Below, in pieces: positions 34,164 through 43,740 of a stretch of DNA of 64,000 nt. The stretch is taken from contig CAUQXC010000001.1 in NCBI GenBank assembly GCA_963522175.1, positions 62,001-126,000 of the forward strand. Direction: 5' to 3'. Under the pieces are notes generated by a model, which had not been told where the DNA came from, searched no databases, and worked only from the letters and a program-made list of their open reading frames with translations. Numbering within the stretch: the stretch's first letter is position 1; every line of letters begins with the position of its first letter. The translations under genes were made by a program, and so were the position numbers. This DNA is from CAKAHY01 sp963522175 (GTDB taxonomy: Bacteria > Bacillota > Clostridia > Lachnospirales > Lachnospiraceae).

Positions 34164-34192
34164 ATAATAAAACAGTACAATAACTAAGTCAA
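34164..34192 (-). promoter_or_regulatory. Promoter of the nucleoside operon
   Basis: On the minus strand TTGACT (34187-34192), 17-base spacer, TATTAT (34164-34169). A CAAAGGAGG site stands before the BMP start. Confidence 0.75.
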
Positions 34193-34255
34193 TACACCAC
34201 TTTATTTTCGTCATTATTGCAGAATTTTCACCTTGTTTTTTGTGCAACTTCAACA

Positions 34256-34283
34256 AGAGCCGCCGGTTTTCACCTGCGGCTCT
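34256..34283. terminator. Hairpin downstream of malQ
   Basis: AGAGCCGC/GCGGCTCT stem with GG/CC pairing inside. It ends the glgP-malQ transcript (27 bases past the malQ stop), although the best T-run is on the plus-strand side and the minus side reads TGTTGAAGTT. Confidence 0.6.
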
Positions 34284-34310
34284 CTTCAAATTTTTTTAAT
34301 TCTCTGTATT

Positions 34311-35777
34311 TTATCTTTTCATAAGTTCTTTATACTTGCCGAGATAATACTTCATTTCCTCAATAGTATCCACTCTCCATTCCCAGTTCGGACTTCCCAC
34401 CGTTCCCGGAGTGTTTATACGACCGAGGCTTCCGAATTCCATGATATCCGCCATAGCGATGATAGCATATTCAGCCTCACTTTTAAGTATAAATTCTATA
34501 GCTCTTTTTGAAATACCCCCGTCCTTTATTCCCTGCTTTTTAAGGAATTTCTTCAGCTTCCTGTAAGCTGCCGGACTGAGGCTTTGGCACCACTCAAGGA
34601 GCGTTGCATTGTCATGGGTTCCGGTATAATAGATAATTTTTGACCAGTCCTTTGCAAGCTTTGAGTCAAAGGCATATTTTTTCGATAATTCCATATCAAA
34701 TTCAAATATTTTCATGCCTTTTAAGTTAAAGTGTTCTTTTAACACCATAACCTCAGGTCTCAAATCTCCGAGGTCTTCGGCAACAAGCTCCTTGTCTTTC
34801 ATATCGGCAAGAATTTTCTCAAGCACTTCATAGCCCGGAGCCTCAATCCATTTGCCGTCTATAGCGGTTTCGCAGCTTGCTTCCACTCTCCAGAATGTGT
34901 CAAAGGCTCTGAAATGGTCCACTCTTACTATATCGAAAAGCTTCGCATTATAGCCTATTCTGTTAGTCCAGAACACATAATTCTCTTTTTTCATATTGTC
35001 CCAGTCATATATAGGATTTCCCCATCTTTGTCCGGTCGCCGTGAAATAATCGGGCGGAACTCCCGCTATATAAGTAGGATTATATTCCTTATCCAACAAA
35101 AAGTTCTTTTTTCCCGCCCACACATCGGCAGAATCGAAACCTACATAAAACGGAACATCGCCCATTATTTTAATATTTTTTTCATTGGCGTAGGTCTTTA
35201 ACTTCATCCATTGTGTGTAAAAAATAAACTGTATAAAATAAGTATATTCAAGAAATTCTTTAAGCTCGGGCGAGAAGCTTCCTGTTTCAAGGCTGTATTC
35301 CTTATCTTTTTCTTCCCATGTATTCCAGCCGGCTTCCTTATTTTTATGCTTTAAGCTTCTGAATACCGCATAATCCTTAAGCCAAGCCTGTTTCTTGAAG
35401 TTCTTATACTCTTCGTTTTGTGAAGAAGCTTTATTAAATTCTTCAAAAGCTTCCTTAAGATACTTTTCCTTATAAGCTCTGACAGCATTGTAATCAATCT
35501 TTGTACTGTAGCGGTTAAAAGGTTCAGGTATCGACTTTAATAAACCGTCTTCATGAAGATATTCGAGACTTATGTATATCTCGTCTCCTGCAAAGGAAGA
35601 ATAAGGCTGATACGGAGAGTTCCCGTAGCCCAAAGGATTAAGAGGCAAAATCTGCCAGATACCCACATTGTTGTGATTTAAGGTGTCCACCCATTCATAA
35701 GCAAAAGCTCCGAAGTCTCCTATCCCCAGTCTTGAAGGGAGGGAAGCTACGGGCATTAAAATTCCTGCTTGCTTCAT
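34311..35777 (-). CDS. malQ: 4-alpha-glucanotransferase (amylomaltase)
   Basis: A 488-residue GH77 enzyme. It starts MKQAGILMPVASLPSRLGIGDFG, the amylomaltase N-terminus, with YGNSPYQPYSSFAGD. Catalytic residues are in VRVDHFRAF (nucleophile Asp), VAEDLGDL (acid/base Glu) and YTGTHDNATL (third Asp). It transfers maltodextrin segments and supplies glgP with longer chains. ATG 35777 has AAGGAG right upstream and lies 11 bases after the glgP stop, so I prefer it over an ATG 27 bases earlier. Confidence 0.95.
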   Translation of the reverse strand: MKQAGILMPVASLPSRLGIGDFGAFAYEWVDTLNHNNVGIWQILPLNPLGYGNSPYQPYSSFAGDEIYISLEYLHEDGLLKSIPEPFNRYSTKIDYNAVRAYKEKYLKEAFEEFNKASSQNEEYKNFKKQAWLKDYAVFRSLKHKNKEAGWNTWEEKDKEYSLETGSFSPELKEFLEYTYFIQFIFYTQWMKLKTYANEKNIKIMGDVPFYVGFDSADVWAGKKNFLLDKEYNPTYIAGVPPDYFTATGQRWGNPIYDWDNMKKENYVFWTNRIGYNAKLFDIVRVDHFRAFDTFWRVEASCETAIDGKWIEAPGYEVLEKILADMKDKELVAEDLGDLRPEVMVLKEHFNLKGMKIFEFDMELSKKYAFDSKLAKDWSKIIYYTGTHDNATLLEWCQSLSPAAYRKLKKFLKKQGIKDGGISKRAIEFILKSEAEYAIIAMADIMEFGSLGRINTPGTVGSPNWEWRVDTIEEMKYYLGKYKELMKR

Positions 35778-35788
35778 TACTACGCTCC

Positions 35789-38053
35789 TTAGTTTAATTT
35801 CCAAATGTCTTCATTGTACTGTGCAATGGTTCTGTCCGAAGAAAAATATCCCGCTTTTGCTATGTTTACAAGCATCTTTCTTCCCCATTCCTTTTTGTTT
35901 TCAAAATCCTCAAAGGCTTTTTCTTTGGTTTCTATATAATCCTTAACATCAAGAAGTGCCATAAACCAATCCTTGGTAGTCATATCCTTATACAAACGCT
36001 CTAAATTTACCTTATCGCCTATTTTTATAAGCTCTTTGTCTATGATAAAATCTGTTATTTCCTTGATAAGCTTGTCTTCCTTAATAAGCTTTGCCGGGCT
36101 GTAGCTGCCCTCTTTGTAAAGCTCAATTATTTCATCGGATTTCTTGCCGAAAACGTATATATTGTCATCTCCCACAAGCTCATGTATTTCTACGTTCGCT
36201 CCGTCTTCCGTTCCCAAGGTTACAGCACCGTTTAACATAAACTTCATGTTTCCCGTTCCCGAAGCTTCCTTTGAAGCAAGAGAAATCTGCTCGGAAATAT
36301 CGCAGGCAGGTATGAGTTTTGATGCCTTGCTGACATTATAGTTTTCAACCATAACTATTCTGAGGTAAGGTCTTACCTGCTCATCATTTTCAAATAACTC
36401 CTGAAGACAAAGTATCAAGTGGATAATATCTTTTGCTATGGTATATGCAGGTGCCGCCTTTGCTCCGAATATCATGGTTATAGGAGTCTTAGGGAGCTTT
36501 CCTTTTTTAATCTCTTTATACTTATATATTGCATACAGAACATTCATCTGCTGTCTTTTGTATTCATGCAACCTTTTTATCTGAATATCAAAAATGGAAT
36601 TTTCATCTATATCAAGGTTTTGCGTACTTTTCAGGAAATCCTTAAGTTCAAGTTTGGCATCTTTCTTTATTTCCTCAAGCTTTTTGATAACAGCCTCGTT
36701 ATCCTTATACTCAAGAAGCTTTTCAAGCTTTGAAGCATCCCTTAAATAATCTTTTCCTATAAGCTCGTTTAAATAAGCCGAAAGTCTGTGATTACAGTGA
36801 ACGAGCCATCTTCTGAAGGTTATACCGTTAGTCTTGTTGTTAAACTTCTCCGGATATACCTCATAAAAATCCTTAAGCTCACTTTCCTTTAAGATATCCG
36901 TATGCAAAGCGGCAACACCGTTTACGGAATATCCGAAGTGTATGTCTATGTGAGCCATATGAACTCTTTTATCTTTATCTATTATGTAAAGCTTTTCATT
37001 CTTAAAGAGCTTTCTTACCTTTTTATCGAGCTTTTCAATAATAGGAACAAGAGCAGGCACTACCTTTTCAAGATATTTTAAAGGCCACTTTTCAAGAGCC
37101 TCCGCAAGTATGGTATGATTGGTATAAGCACAGGTCTTGCTCACAAGATCGCAAGCCGTATCAAAATCAAAGCCGTAATCTTTTGTAAGTATGCGGATAA
37201 GCTCCGGTATTACCATTGTAGGGTGGGTGTCGTTTATCTGTATGCTGACATACTCGTTAAGCTTTTTAAGGTCTCCGCCTCTATCCAAGGTTTCTTTGAT
37301 GATAAGCTGAGCCGCATTGCTTACCATAAAATACTGCTGGTAAATTCTGAGTAAATGCCCCGCTTCATCACTGTCATCCGGATACAAAAACAGAGTAAGA
37401 CAACTTTTAATATCCGTCTTGTCAAAGCTTATTCCTTCTTTAATAATACTCTCATCAACACCTACAAGATCAAAAAGATGCAACTTGTTACAAGCTTTTT
37501 CATAACCCGGAACCGAAATATCGTACATCTTTGATTTTAAACTGAAATCCTTAAAAGGTACCTCAAAGCCGATATTTGTTTCCTCAAGCCAGCTTTCTTT
37601 CTCAATCCACGAGTTTCTCAATTCCTTTTGTTTATTGTCTTCAAATTTCTGTAAAAAAAGTCCTTCATGGTAGTTTAGACCTATTCCGTCTCCATTTAAG
37701 CCGAGATTGGCTATGGAGTCAAGAAAACAAGCTGCAAGTCTTCCGAGACCTCCGTTACCCAAAGACGGTTCCGGTTCAAACTCTTCCACCTCCGAAAGCT
37801 TATGACCGTTCTTTTCAAGAAGTTCCTGCACTTCATCAAAAATACCGAGGTTGATAAGGTTGTTTGAAAGAAGCTTACCTATCAAAAATTCCGCAGATAT
37901 ATAATACAGCTTCTTTTTGCCCTCATTTTTCTTTAAAGAAGACATCATATCTTTAGTAAGCTCCAAAAGCGCATAGTAAACTTCTTTTGTACTTGCCTTT
38001 TCCAAAGTCTTTGAATATTTGTTTTCAAGTATTTGATTTAATTTCTTTTCCAT
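35789..38053 (-). CDS. glgP: Glycogen/alpha-glucan phosphorylase
   Basis: A 754-residue GT35 enzyme releasing glucose 1-phosphate from alpha-1,4-glucans. Active-site stretches are EPSLGNGGLGRLAACFLDS, GLGLNYHEGLF-like sequence, NDTHPTMVIPE, KRLHEYKRQ and EASGTGNMKFMLNGA, where the Lys carries pyridoxal phosphate. It is shorter than enteric forms at the N-terminus, as usual in Clostridia. First gene of glgP-malQ with a consensus promoter. Confidence 0.96.
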   Translation of the reverse strand: MEKKLNQILENKYSKTLEKASTKEVYYALLELTKDMMSSLKKNEGKKKLYYISAEFLIGKLLSNNLINLGIFDEVQELLEKNGHKLSEVEEFEPEPSLGNGGLGRLAACFLDSIANLGLNGDGIGLNYHEGLFLQKFEDNKQKELRNSWIEKESWLEETNIGFEVPFKDFSLKSKMYDISVPGYEKACNKLHLFDLVGVDESIIKEGISFDKTDIKSCLTLFLYPDDSDEAGHLLRIYQQYFMVSNAAQLIIKETLDRGGDLKKLNEYVSIQINDTHPTMVIPELIRILTKDYGFDFDTACDLVSKTCAYTNHTILAEALEKWPLKYLEKVVPALVPIIEKLDKKVRKLFKNEKLYIIDKDKRVHMAHIDIHFGYSVNGVAALHTDILKESELKDFYEVYPEKFNNKTNGITFRRWLVHCNHRLSAYLNELIGKDYLRDASKLEKLLEYKDNEAVIKKLEEIKKDAKLELKDFLKSTQNLDIDENSIFDIQIKRLHEYKRQQMNVLYAIYKYKEIKKGKLPKTPITMIFGAKAAPAYTIAKDIIHLILCLQELFENDEQVRPYLRIVMVENYNVSKASKLIPACDISEQISLASKEASGTGNMKFMLNGAVTLGTEDGANVEIHELVGDDNIYVFGKKSDEIIELYKEGSYSPAKLIKEDKLIKEITDFIIDKELIKIGDKVNLERLYKDMTTKDWFMALLDVKDYIETKEKAFEDFENKKEWGRKMLVNIAKAGYFSSDRTIAQYNEDIWKLN

Positions 38054-38099
38054 TCATTCTCCTATTTTTTAGAAATTATGCTTCTTATTTGTCTATCAC

Positions 38100-38128
38100 A
38101 CTATAACCGTTTATCCTCAAATATGCAA
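38100..38128 (-). promoter_or_regulatory. Promoter of glgP-malQ
   Basis: On the minus strand TTGCAT (38123-38128), 17-base spacer, TATAGT (38100-38105), with a leader of about 40 bases. Confidence 0.75.
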
Positions 38129-38191
38129 GCTATAAAATTTTCTCTTTAATGCCTGCCCAAAGCCTTTTCCTGCTTCCTGTCCCAATAAATT

Positions 38192-38581
38192 CTATTCTTC
38201 ACTTTCTTCAAGCTCCTTTAAAGCTTTTGCTTTAAATTGCATAAGGGCGAGCCGCTCAAGCTTGTTGAGAGCTTCCGCTCCTACACCCTTGGCAATCGTT
38301 TCGTCTCTCCACGAGGAAATTATCTTTTCTTCCGGCAACTCCTCATAGGCGTCATCATCCTTATCAAGTAAGGTATTTGCAAGCCTTTCCTTTAACACCA
38401 ATATATGATAGATATACATTTTAATATCTTTTTTAACGGGAAACAGAACTTTAAGTCTTGTCTCTTCCCATTCCTGCTGCTCTTTTCCGAAGGGATAAAC
38501 CTTTTTAAAATATCTTTCTTCTCTTCTTTTTTTCTTTTCCTTTGACTCAAAGATAAACCATGACTCAAACACCGAGCTCAC
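38192..38581 (-). CDS. Hypothetical protein (129 aa)
   Basis: I do not recognise this protein. It is soluble, strongly charged, with a basic N-terminal part (EKKKRREERYFKK) and a helical C-terminal half ending in KALKELEESEE. The start is GTG, either at 38581 or, more likely from the AAGGGG position, three codons later at 38572. It lies directly after rpiB, so it is probably the last gene of the hydratase-rpiB transcript. Confidence 0.6.
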   Translation of the reverse strand: MSSVFESWFIFESKEKKKRREERYFKKVYPFGKEQQEWEETRLKVLFPVKKDIKMYIYHILVLKERLANTLLDKDDDAYEELPEEKIISSWRDETIAKGVGAEALNKLERLALMQFKAKALKELEESEE

Positions 38582-38584
38582 CCC

Positions 38585-39037
38585 TTATTTACTGTATTTT
38601 TTTTCTATTTCTCTTATCATATCAACTCTTGCCGTATGTCTTCCGCCCTCATAAGGAGTGGCGAAAAATTCGTCAACTATCATTTTTGCCATTTCAAAGC
38701 CTACCACCCTCGCCCCGAAAGCAATAATATTGGCTTCATTATGCATAGCCGCCATACGTGCGGAATACGGCTCGGAACAAACCGCCGCCCTTATTCCCGG
38801 CACTTTGTTTGCCGCAAGACTTATACCTATTCCCGTGCCGCAAATAAGCACTCCTTTATCTATACGCCCCTCTTTCAGCGCTTCTGCAACCGCAAGACCC
38901 GACACCGGATAATCACATTTTTCACCTTCTGCGCTTACTCCGAAATCTATGCACTCATATCCTTTTTCTTTTAAATGCTCCATAATAATTTTTTTAAGTT
39001 CCACCGCCGTATGGTCGTTTCCAAAGCCTACTTTCAT
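38585..39037 (-). CDS. rpiB: Ribose-5-phosphate isomerase B (RpiB/LacAB family)
   Basis: A 150-residue sugar-phosphate isomerase. It has GNDHTAVELK (RpiB proteins have the A/G-x-DHxG/A pattern), a SAEGEKCDYP loop, GVLICGTGIGISLAANKVPGIRAA with the catalytic Cys in CGTG, and HNEANIIAFGAR. It interconverts ribose 5-phosphate and ribulose 5-phosphate, or related sugar phosphates. The gene starts 4 bases after the hydratase stop. Ribose released by the nucleoside operon could feed it. Confidence 0.92.
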   Translation of the reverse strand: MKVGFGNDHTAVELKKIIMEHLKEKGYECIDFGVSAEGEKCDYPVSGLAVAEALKEGRIDKGVLICGTGIGISLAANKVPGIRAAVCSEPYSARMAAMHNEANIIAFGARVVGFEMAKMIVDEFFATPYEGGRHTARVDMIREIEKKYSK

Positions 39038-39041
39038 TTCT

Positions 39042-41336
39042 TTACAAGCCCTTTCTTATCTTATTGTAATTTATCAGCGAACCCGCCTTAACTATTTCTT
39101 TTTCTTCATTTGTCATATCCTGAATATGCAATTTTATTTTTTTAATACCGTCTTTAATTATATAAGCTTCTATACTGTTAAGGGAAGTATCGAGTTTATT
39201 TCTTATATCCGGCACAAAAATATAATCTCCCACTTCAAAATCCGGCTCCCCGTCAAGTACAAAAGGCAACATTCCCCAGTTCATTACATTTGAACGATAA
39301 CGCTTCGTCGCATAATCTCTGACTATATTTGCAAGACCGCCTATAACCCTTTGACAGCTTGCCGCCTGCTCTCTTGCCGAACCGTCACCCGGCTTGTTCG
39401 CATATATTACGGAACCTATTTCCGTAGAGTTCGCATCTATACCGGCAAAGCCTTCTATAGTCCTTATTTTGTCAAATATACCCTTTAATTCCGGGTCGGC
39501 TTCAAATATATTTTTACCTTCTCTCCTTGCCTTTTCTATTCTGTCCACAAGCTTTGAACGCTTAACATAATCGGGATCTCTTCTTGAAAGAGTAAATTCG
39601 GCAAGTCCCAAAGGATTTGAACGATATGAGGATGTTTCTCCCGAAGGTATGAGTTCGTCCGTCGTCGTAACCTCGTCAAGTATTTTAGAACATACCTTTA
39701 AGAGTATATCGTCCGTAAGCTGTGTCATTTCAGGCCAGTCCTTAATGTTAGGTCCGTATATCAATTCGCCTTCATTTACCTTACCGTAACCCATATATAC
39801 CCTGTTTTCGTATATTGTTTTGTCATAGTCATATTCCGGAACCTCATAGCCGTCATGCATATCCGATGCCGAGGTGAGAAGCCCTCCGTTTGCAGCTGTT
39901 GCCGCTATACTCCTTGCATCCATGAGGGCAACCGCCGACATCTGTCCCGAGCCCGGCTTCGAGCCTTCTCTGTTAGGGAAATTACGTGTCGTATGTCTTA
40001 TACTGAGTCCGTTGTGATGAGGGGTGTCTCCGGCTCCGAAGCAAGGACCGCAAAAGGCGGTTTTTACAACTGCTCCCGCCGCCATTAAGTCAGCCACGGC
40101 ACCCTTTCTTGTTACGTCTATGAATACCGGCTGCGAAGACGGATATACGGCTAAGTTGAATTCATCAAAGCCGCAGCTTTTGCCTTTAAGTATATGTGCC
40201 GCTTCCATAACATTACTGTAGTTTCCTCCGGCACAGCCTGCTATTATTCCCTGAGAAACTCTCAGTCTTCCGTTTTCTATCCTGTCCGTAAGCTTAAAGT
40301 CTTTTGCCGCTTCACCTCCTATTTTAAGAGCTTCCGCCTCCACGCTTCTTAATATATCTTCAAGATTTTCATTTAATTCGTCTATGGTATATGTGTTGCT
40401 TGGGTGGAAAGGCAGGGCTATCATAGGCTTAATGCTTGACAAGTCCACCTCTATGAGACCGTCATAATAAGCCACCTTACCGGGCCTAAGCTTTTTATAA
40501 TCGGACTGCCTTTTGTGCGCCCTTAAAAAGCTTTCCGTGTCCTCGTCCGTTTCCCATATCGATGAGAGGCAGGTCGTTTCCGTCGTCATGACATCCACTC
40601 CGTTACGATAATCCGTTGTCATTGAGGCTATGCCCTCTCCCACAAACTCCATAATCTTATTTTTAACATACCCGTTTTTAAATACCGCACCTATTATAGC
40701 AAGAGCGATATCCTGCGGTCCGACTCCCGGCCCCGGCTTTCCTTTTAGATAAACACAGATTACTTCCGGTCTTTTTACATCATAGGTATCCTCCAGAAGC
40801 TGCTTTACAAGCTCACCTCCGCCTTCACCTATAGCCATGGTTCCCAGAGCGCCGTACCTTGTATGGCTGTCCGAGCCAAGTATCATCTTTCCGCATCCCG
40901 CCATCGTTTCCCTTACATATTGATGTATAACCGCAATGTGCGGAGGTACATATATTCCTCCGTATTTTTTTGCCGCGGAAAGTCCGAATAAATGGTCATC
41001 TTCATTTATGGTACCTCCCACCGCACACAGAGAGTTATGACAATTAGTAAGCACATAAGGCAAAGGAAATCTCGTCATTCCCGAAGCCTTCGCCGTCTGT
41101 ACGATTCCCACAAATGTAATATCGTGGGAAGCCATAGAATCAAATTTAAGCTTGAGCTTATCCATATCCTTCGAGGTGTTGTGAGCCTTTAAAATACCGT
41201 AAGCGATAGTTTCCTGAAGCGCTTTCTCCTTGTCCGCCCTTTCCCCCGTATATTTCTCAACAAGCTCTTTATCTTTTTCTTCTATTATAGTTTTTCCGTC
41301 TAAAAGAAAAACTCCTCCTTCATATAGCTTTACCAT
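39042..41336 (-). CDS. Aconitase-superfamily hydratase
   Basis: A 764-residue [4Fe-4S] hydro-lyase resembling the uncharacterised YbhJ-type hydratases more than housekeeping aconitase. Seen are HDITFVGIVQTAKASGM, LGSDSHTRYGALGTMAIGEGG, AGCAGGNYSN and CGPCFGAGDTPHHNG, which hold the cluster cysteines, and the swivel domain from about 640. The real start is ATG 41336 with CGGAGG upstream, not the ATG at 41399. No citrate synthase or isocitrate dehydrogenase lies nearby; partners are rpiB and a divergent LysR gene. Substrate unknown. Confidence 0.85.
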   Translation of the reverse strand: MVKLYEGGVFLLDGKTIIEEKDKELVEKYTGERADKEKALQETIAYGILKAHNTSKDMDKLKLKFDSMASHDITFVGIVQTAKASGMTRFPLPYVLTNCHNSLCAVGGTINEDDHLFGLSAAKKYGGIYVPPHIAVIHQYVRETMAGCGKMILGSDSHTRYGALGTMAIGEGGGELVKQLLEDTYDVKRPEVICVYLKGKPGPGVGPQDIALAIIGAVFKNGYVKNKIMEFVGEGIASMTTDYRNGVDVMTTETTCLSSIWETDEDTESFLRAHKRQSDYKKLRPGKVAYYDGLIEVDLSSIKPMIALPFHPSNTYTIDELNENLEDILRSVEAEALKIGGEAAKDFKLTDRIENGRLRVSQGIIAGCAGGNYSNVMEAAHILKGKSCGFDEFNLAVYPSSQPVFIDVTRKGAVADLMAAGAVVKTAFCGPCFGAGDTPHHNGLSIRHTTRNFPNREGSKPGSGQMSAVALMDARSIAATAANGGLLTSASDMHDGYEVPEYDYDKTIYENRVYMGYGKVNEGELIYGPNIKDWPEMTQLTDDILLKVCSKILDEVTTTDELIPSGETSSYRSNPLGLAEFTLSRRDPDYVKRSKLVDRIEKARREGKNIFEADPELKGIFDKIRTIEGFAGIDANSTEIGSVIYANKPGDGSAREQAASCQRVIGGLANIVRDYATKRYRSNVMNWGMLPFVLDGEPDFEVGDYIFVPDIRNKLDTSLNSIEAYIIKDGIKKIKLHIQDMTNEEKEIVKAGSLINYNKIRKGL

Positions 41337-41364
41337 AATTTCCTCCGATTTTTTCATTGAAAAT

Positions 41365-41393
41365 ATTATAATACCACTGTAAAATATAGGCAA
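41365..41393 (-). promoter_or_regulatory. Promoter of hydratase-rpiB operon
   Basis: On the minus strand TTGCCT (41388-41393), 17-base spacer, TATAAT (41365-41370, perfect). The -35 box lies inside the LysR-type palindrome. Confidence 0.65.
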
Positions 41394-41404
41394 TAGCAAT
41401 ATTT
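41382..41404. promoter_or_regulatory. LysR-type operator AAATAT-N11-ATATTT
   Basis: A perfect inverted repeat with 6-bp arms and 11-bp spacer that contains the T-N11-A core of LysR boxes. It covers the hydratase -35 box and lies about 40 bases before the lysR start, the normal place for a regulator that controls the divergent gene and itself. Confidence 0.6.
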
Positions 41405-41444
41405 ATTATGGTATCTATAGTATAAACCTTATAGGAGTAAATAA

Positions 41445-42395
41445 ATGACAAGCAAAGAATTATTATATGTTAAGACTGTCGTTGAAGAAGGCTCTGTATC
41501 TCTTGCCGCAAAAAAGCTCTATATGTCACAGCCTTCCCTCTCTCAATCCCTGAAACGAATAGAAAGCGGCTTGTCCTGTGAGCTTTTCATGCGTTCCGCA
41601 AACGGGCTCAGGCTTACACTTGCGGGCGAAGAATATTATAAAACGGCAAGCAAGATTTTAAGAATTTACGACGATATGCAGATGCAGTTAAGCAGCATAA
41701 ACGATTTAAAAATAGGTAAAATAAATTTGGGTATCACAAGACATCTGGGGCGCCTTATACTGCCTGAAGCAATTTCAAGCTTTAGAAAAGATTATCCGAA
41801 TGTTGAAATCAATATATCCGAGGATACCTCGAAAAATCTTGAAAAGCAGTTGATAAGCGGGGAAATAAGCTTTGCTCTTATGCATATTTTACCGGACTCC
41901 GACACATCTCATCTGGAATGCGAGGTCTTATCCGACGAAAGCTTTGTAATACTTAGTTCTCCCAATGATAAGCTGGATAAAAAGGCAAAGCTTACGGATA
42001 AATACAACTACCCCCTTCTTGATATAAAGCATATTAAGCATCTTGATTTTATAAGCCTCGGCAAGGAACAGGGAATACGACAAATGAGCGATTTAATCCT
42101 TAAAAGAGCTGGAATAAATAAAATCAACAGCGTTTTGAATGTCAAAAGCTATATGACGGCTCTTGAGTTTGCGGCAAAGGGTATGGGCATTATGATCTTC
42201 CCCGAGGAATATATACATTACTACAAAACCAAAGGGGAATTTTCGGGAAAAAACGATTCTTTGAATATTTATTCCATACCCGTACAATATAAACCCGTCT
42301 GGCAGCTTTGCATAGCTTATCCCAAAGACGCATTTTTATCCAAGGCTGATAAAATACTTTTGAATATCATAAGAAAGAGGAATTATAATGAGTAA
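41445..42395 (+). CDS. LysR family transcriptional regulator
   Basis: A 316-residue regulator. The winged helix-turn-helix is at 1-60 (VVEEGSVSLAAKKLYMSQPSLSQ, LSCELFMRSANGLRLTLAGEEYY), a linker helix follows, and an effector-binding domain runs from about 90 (IGKINLGITRHLGRLILPEAI). Divergent to the hydratase gene with a LysR box between, so it probably controls hydratase-rpiB in response to a small acid. An AGGAG site precedes the ATG. Its end overlaps the MATE gene by 8 bases. Confidence 0.92.
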   Translation: MTSKELLYVKTVVEEGSVSLAAKKLYMSQPSLSQSLKRIESGLSCELFMRSANGLRLTLAGEEYYKTASKILRIYDDMQMQLSSINDLKIGKINLGITRHLGRLILPEAISSFRKDYPNVEINISEDTSKNLEKQLISGEISFALMHILPDSDTSHLECEVLSDESFVILSSPNDKLDKKAKLTDKYNYPLLDIKHIKHLDFISLGKEQGIRQMSDLILKRAGINKINSVLNVKSYMTALEFAAKGMGIMIFPEEYIHYYKTKGEFSGKNDSLNIYSIPVQYKPVWQLCIAYPKDAFLSKADKILLNIIRKRNYNE

Positions 42396-43740
42396 AGGAA
42401 ATATACTGGGCAGTGAAAATATAAGCAAGCTTATACTCAAATTTGCCCTTCCTTCAATTATAAGCCTGCTTGTAAGCTCGGCTTATAATATAACAGATCA
42501 GATATTTATAGGAAATGTGGTGGGAATGCTCGGAAATGCGGCTACAAACGTGGCATTTCCCATAGTCACCTTTACCACAGCCTTGGCGCAGTTTATCGGT
42601 GTGGGAACAGCCGCAAATTTCAATATAAGTATGGGTGAAAAAAAAGAAAAAAAGGCAAGAAATTATCTGGCAAACGGTCTGATTCTTTCTTTTATTCTCT
42701 CCATTTCTATTTTGATTTTTTCTTTAACATTCACAAAAGAAATTCTCATATTCAGCGGAGCCACGGATACCGTACTTCCCTTAGCTTATAGCTATATGAG
42801 AATAACCTCCTTCGGACTTCCCTGCCTGCTTTTTTCAACTTGTTGCGCCAATTTGATAAGGGCTGACGGAGCACCCGCATACTCCATGTATTGCAATGTT
42901 ATAGGTGCCGTTTTAAACGTTTTCCTTGATTGGCTTTTTATGTATCCTTTAAACCTCGGAATAGAAGGAGCCGCCTATGCTACTATAAGCGGACAGCTTC
43001 TTTCGTTTATGCTTTCCTTTGCATATTTTTTCAGATTCAAAAGTGTAAAGCTTTGTTTTGAAGCTTTCAGGTTGAAGCTTCATTATGTGGGCGGTATATT
43101 TAAGCTGGGAACTTCAAATCTCATAAACCTCACTATTTTAATGCTGGTAAATGTTATACTTAATAATATGCTTAAAGCCTACGGTGAAAAATCGATATAC
43201 GGAAGCGACATACCTCTGGCAATATCCGGAGTGGTATCGAAAATCGCAAGTATACTGACGGCTATGTCTGTAGGGCTGGCACAGGGCTGTCAACCGATTT
43301 TGGGCTTCAATATGGGAGCAAAAAACTATATCAGAGTAAAGCAAACCTTTATACAGGCTATAGGTATATCCTCCGTCTTTTGCGCCGTCGTATTTTTAGT
43401 TTTTCAGTTCTTTCCCGACCCCGTACTCAGAATATTCGGTAACGGAAACGATCTGTACTTTAAGTTCGGTCGTGCCTATTTAAGAATTTATATGTTTATG
43501 GTTTTTTCATACGGCATACAGCCCATAGCAATAAACTATTTTTCCGCTATAGGAAATGTAAAAAGCGGTATCTTCCTGTCTATAGCAAAGCAGGGGCTTA
43601 TCCTAATCCCCTTACTTTATATTTTTTCATATATATGGGGAATAGACGGAACTCTCTTTGCCGGACCGATATCCGATTTTACGGCAAGCGTACTTTCATT
43701 GTACCTGGTATTTAAGCATATTAAGAGCTTAGGCATATAG
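42388..43740 (+). CDS. MATE family efflux transporter
   Basis: A 450-residue membrane protein with 12 hydrophobic segments in two MatE repeats. Typical stretches are PSIISLLVSSAYNITDQIFIGNVVG near the N-terminus and GLAQGCQPILGFNMGAKNY in the second half. It exports organic cations or drugs using Na+ or H+. Overlaps lysR by 8 bases and is likely co-transcribed with it, so the LysR effector may also induce export. Confidence 0.92.
   Translation: MSKGNILGSENISKLILKFALPSIISLLVSSAYNITDQIFIGNVVGMLGNAATNVAFPIVTFTTALAQFIGVGTAANFNISMGEKKEKKARNYLANGLILSFILSISILIFSLTFTKEILIFSGATDTVLPLAYSYMRITSFGLPCLLFSTCCANLIRADGAPAYSMYCNVIGAVLNVFLDWLFMYPLNLGIEGAAYATISGQLLSFMLSFAYFFRFKSVKLCFEAFRLKLHYVGGIFKLGTSNLINLTILMLVNVILNNMLKAYGEKSIYGSDIPLAISGVVSKIASILTAMSVGLAQGCQPILGFNMGAKNYIRVKQTFIQAIGISSVFCAVVFLVFQFFPDPVLRIFGNGNDLYFKFGRAYLRIYMFMVFSYGIQPIAINYFSAIGNVKSGIFLSIAKQGLILIPLLYIFSYIWGIDGTLFAGPISDFTASVLSLYLVFKHIKSLGI

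Noticed and set aside
39042..41336. Housekeeping aconitase (acnA/acnB)
   Set aside because: Length, neighbours and sequence style fit the uncharacterised hydratase group better, so no acn symbol was given.
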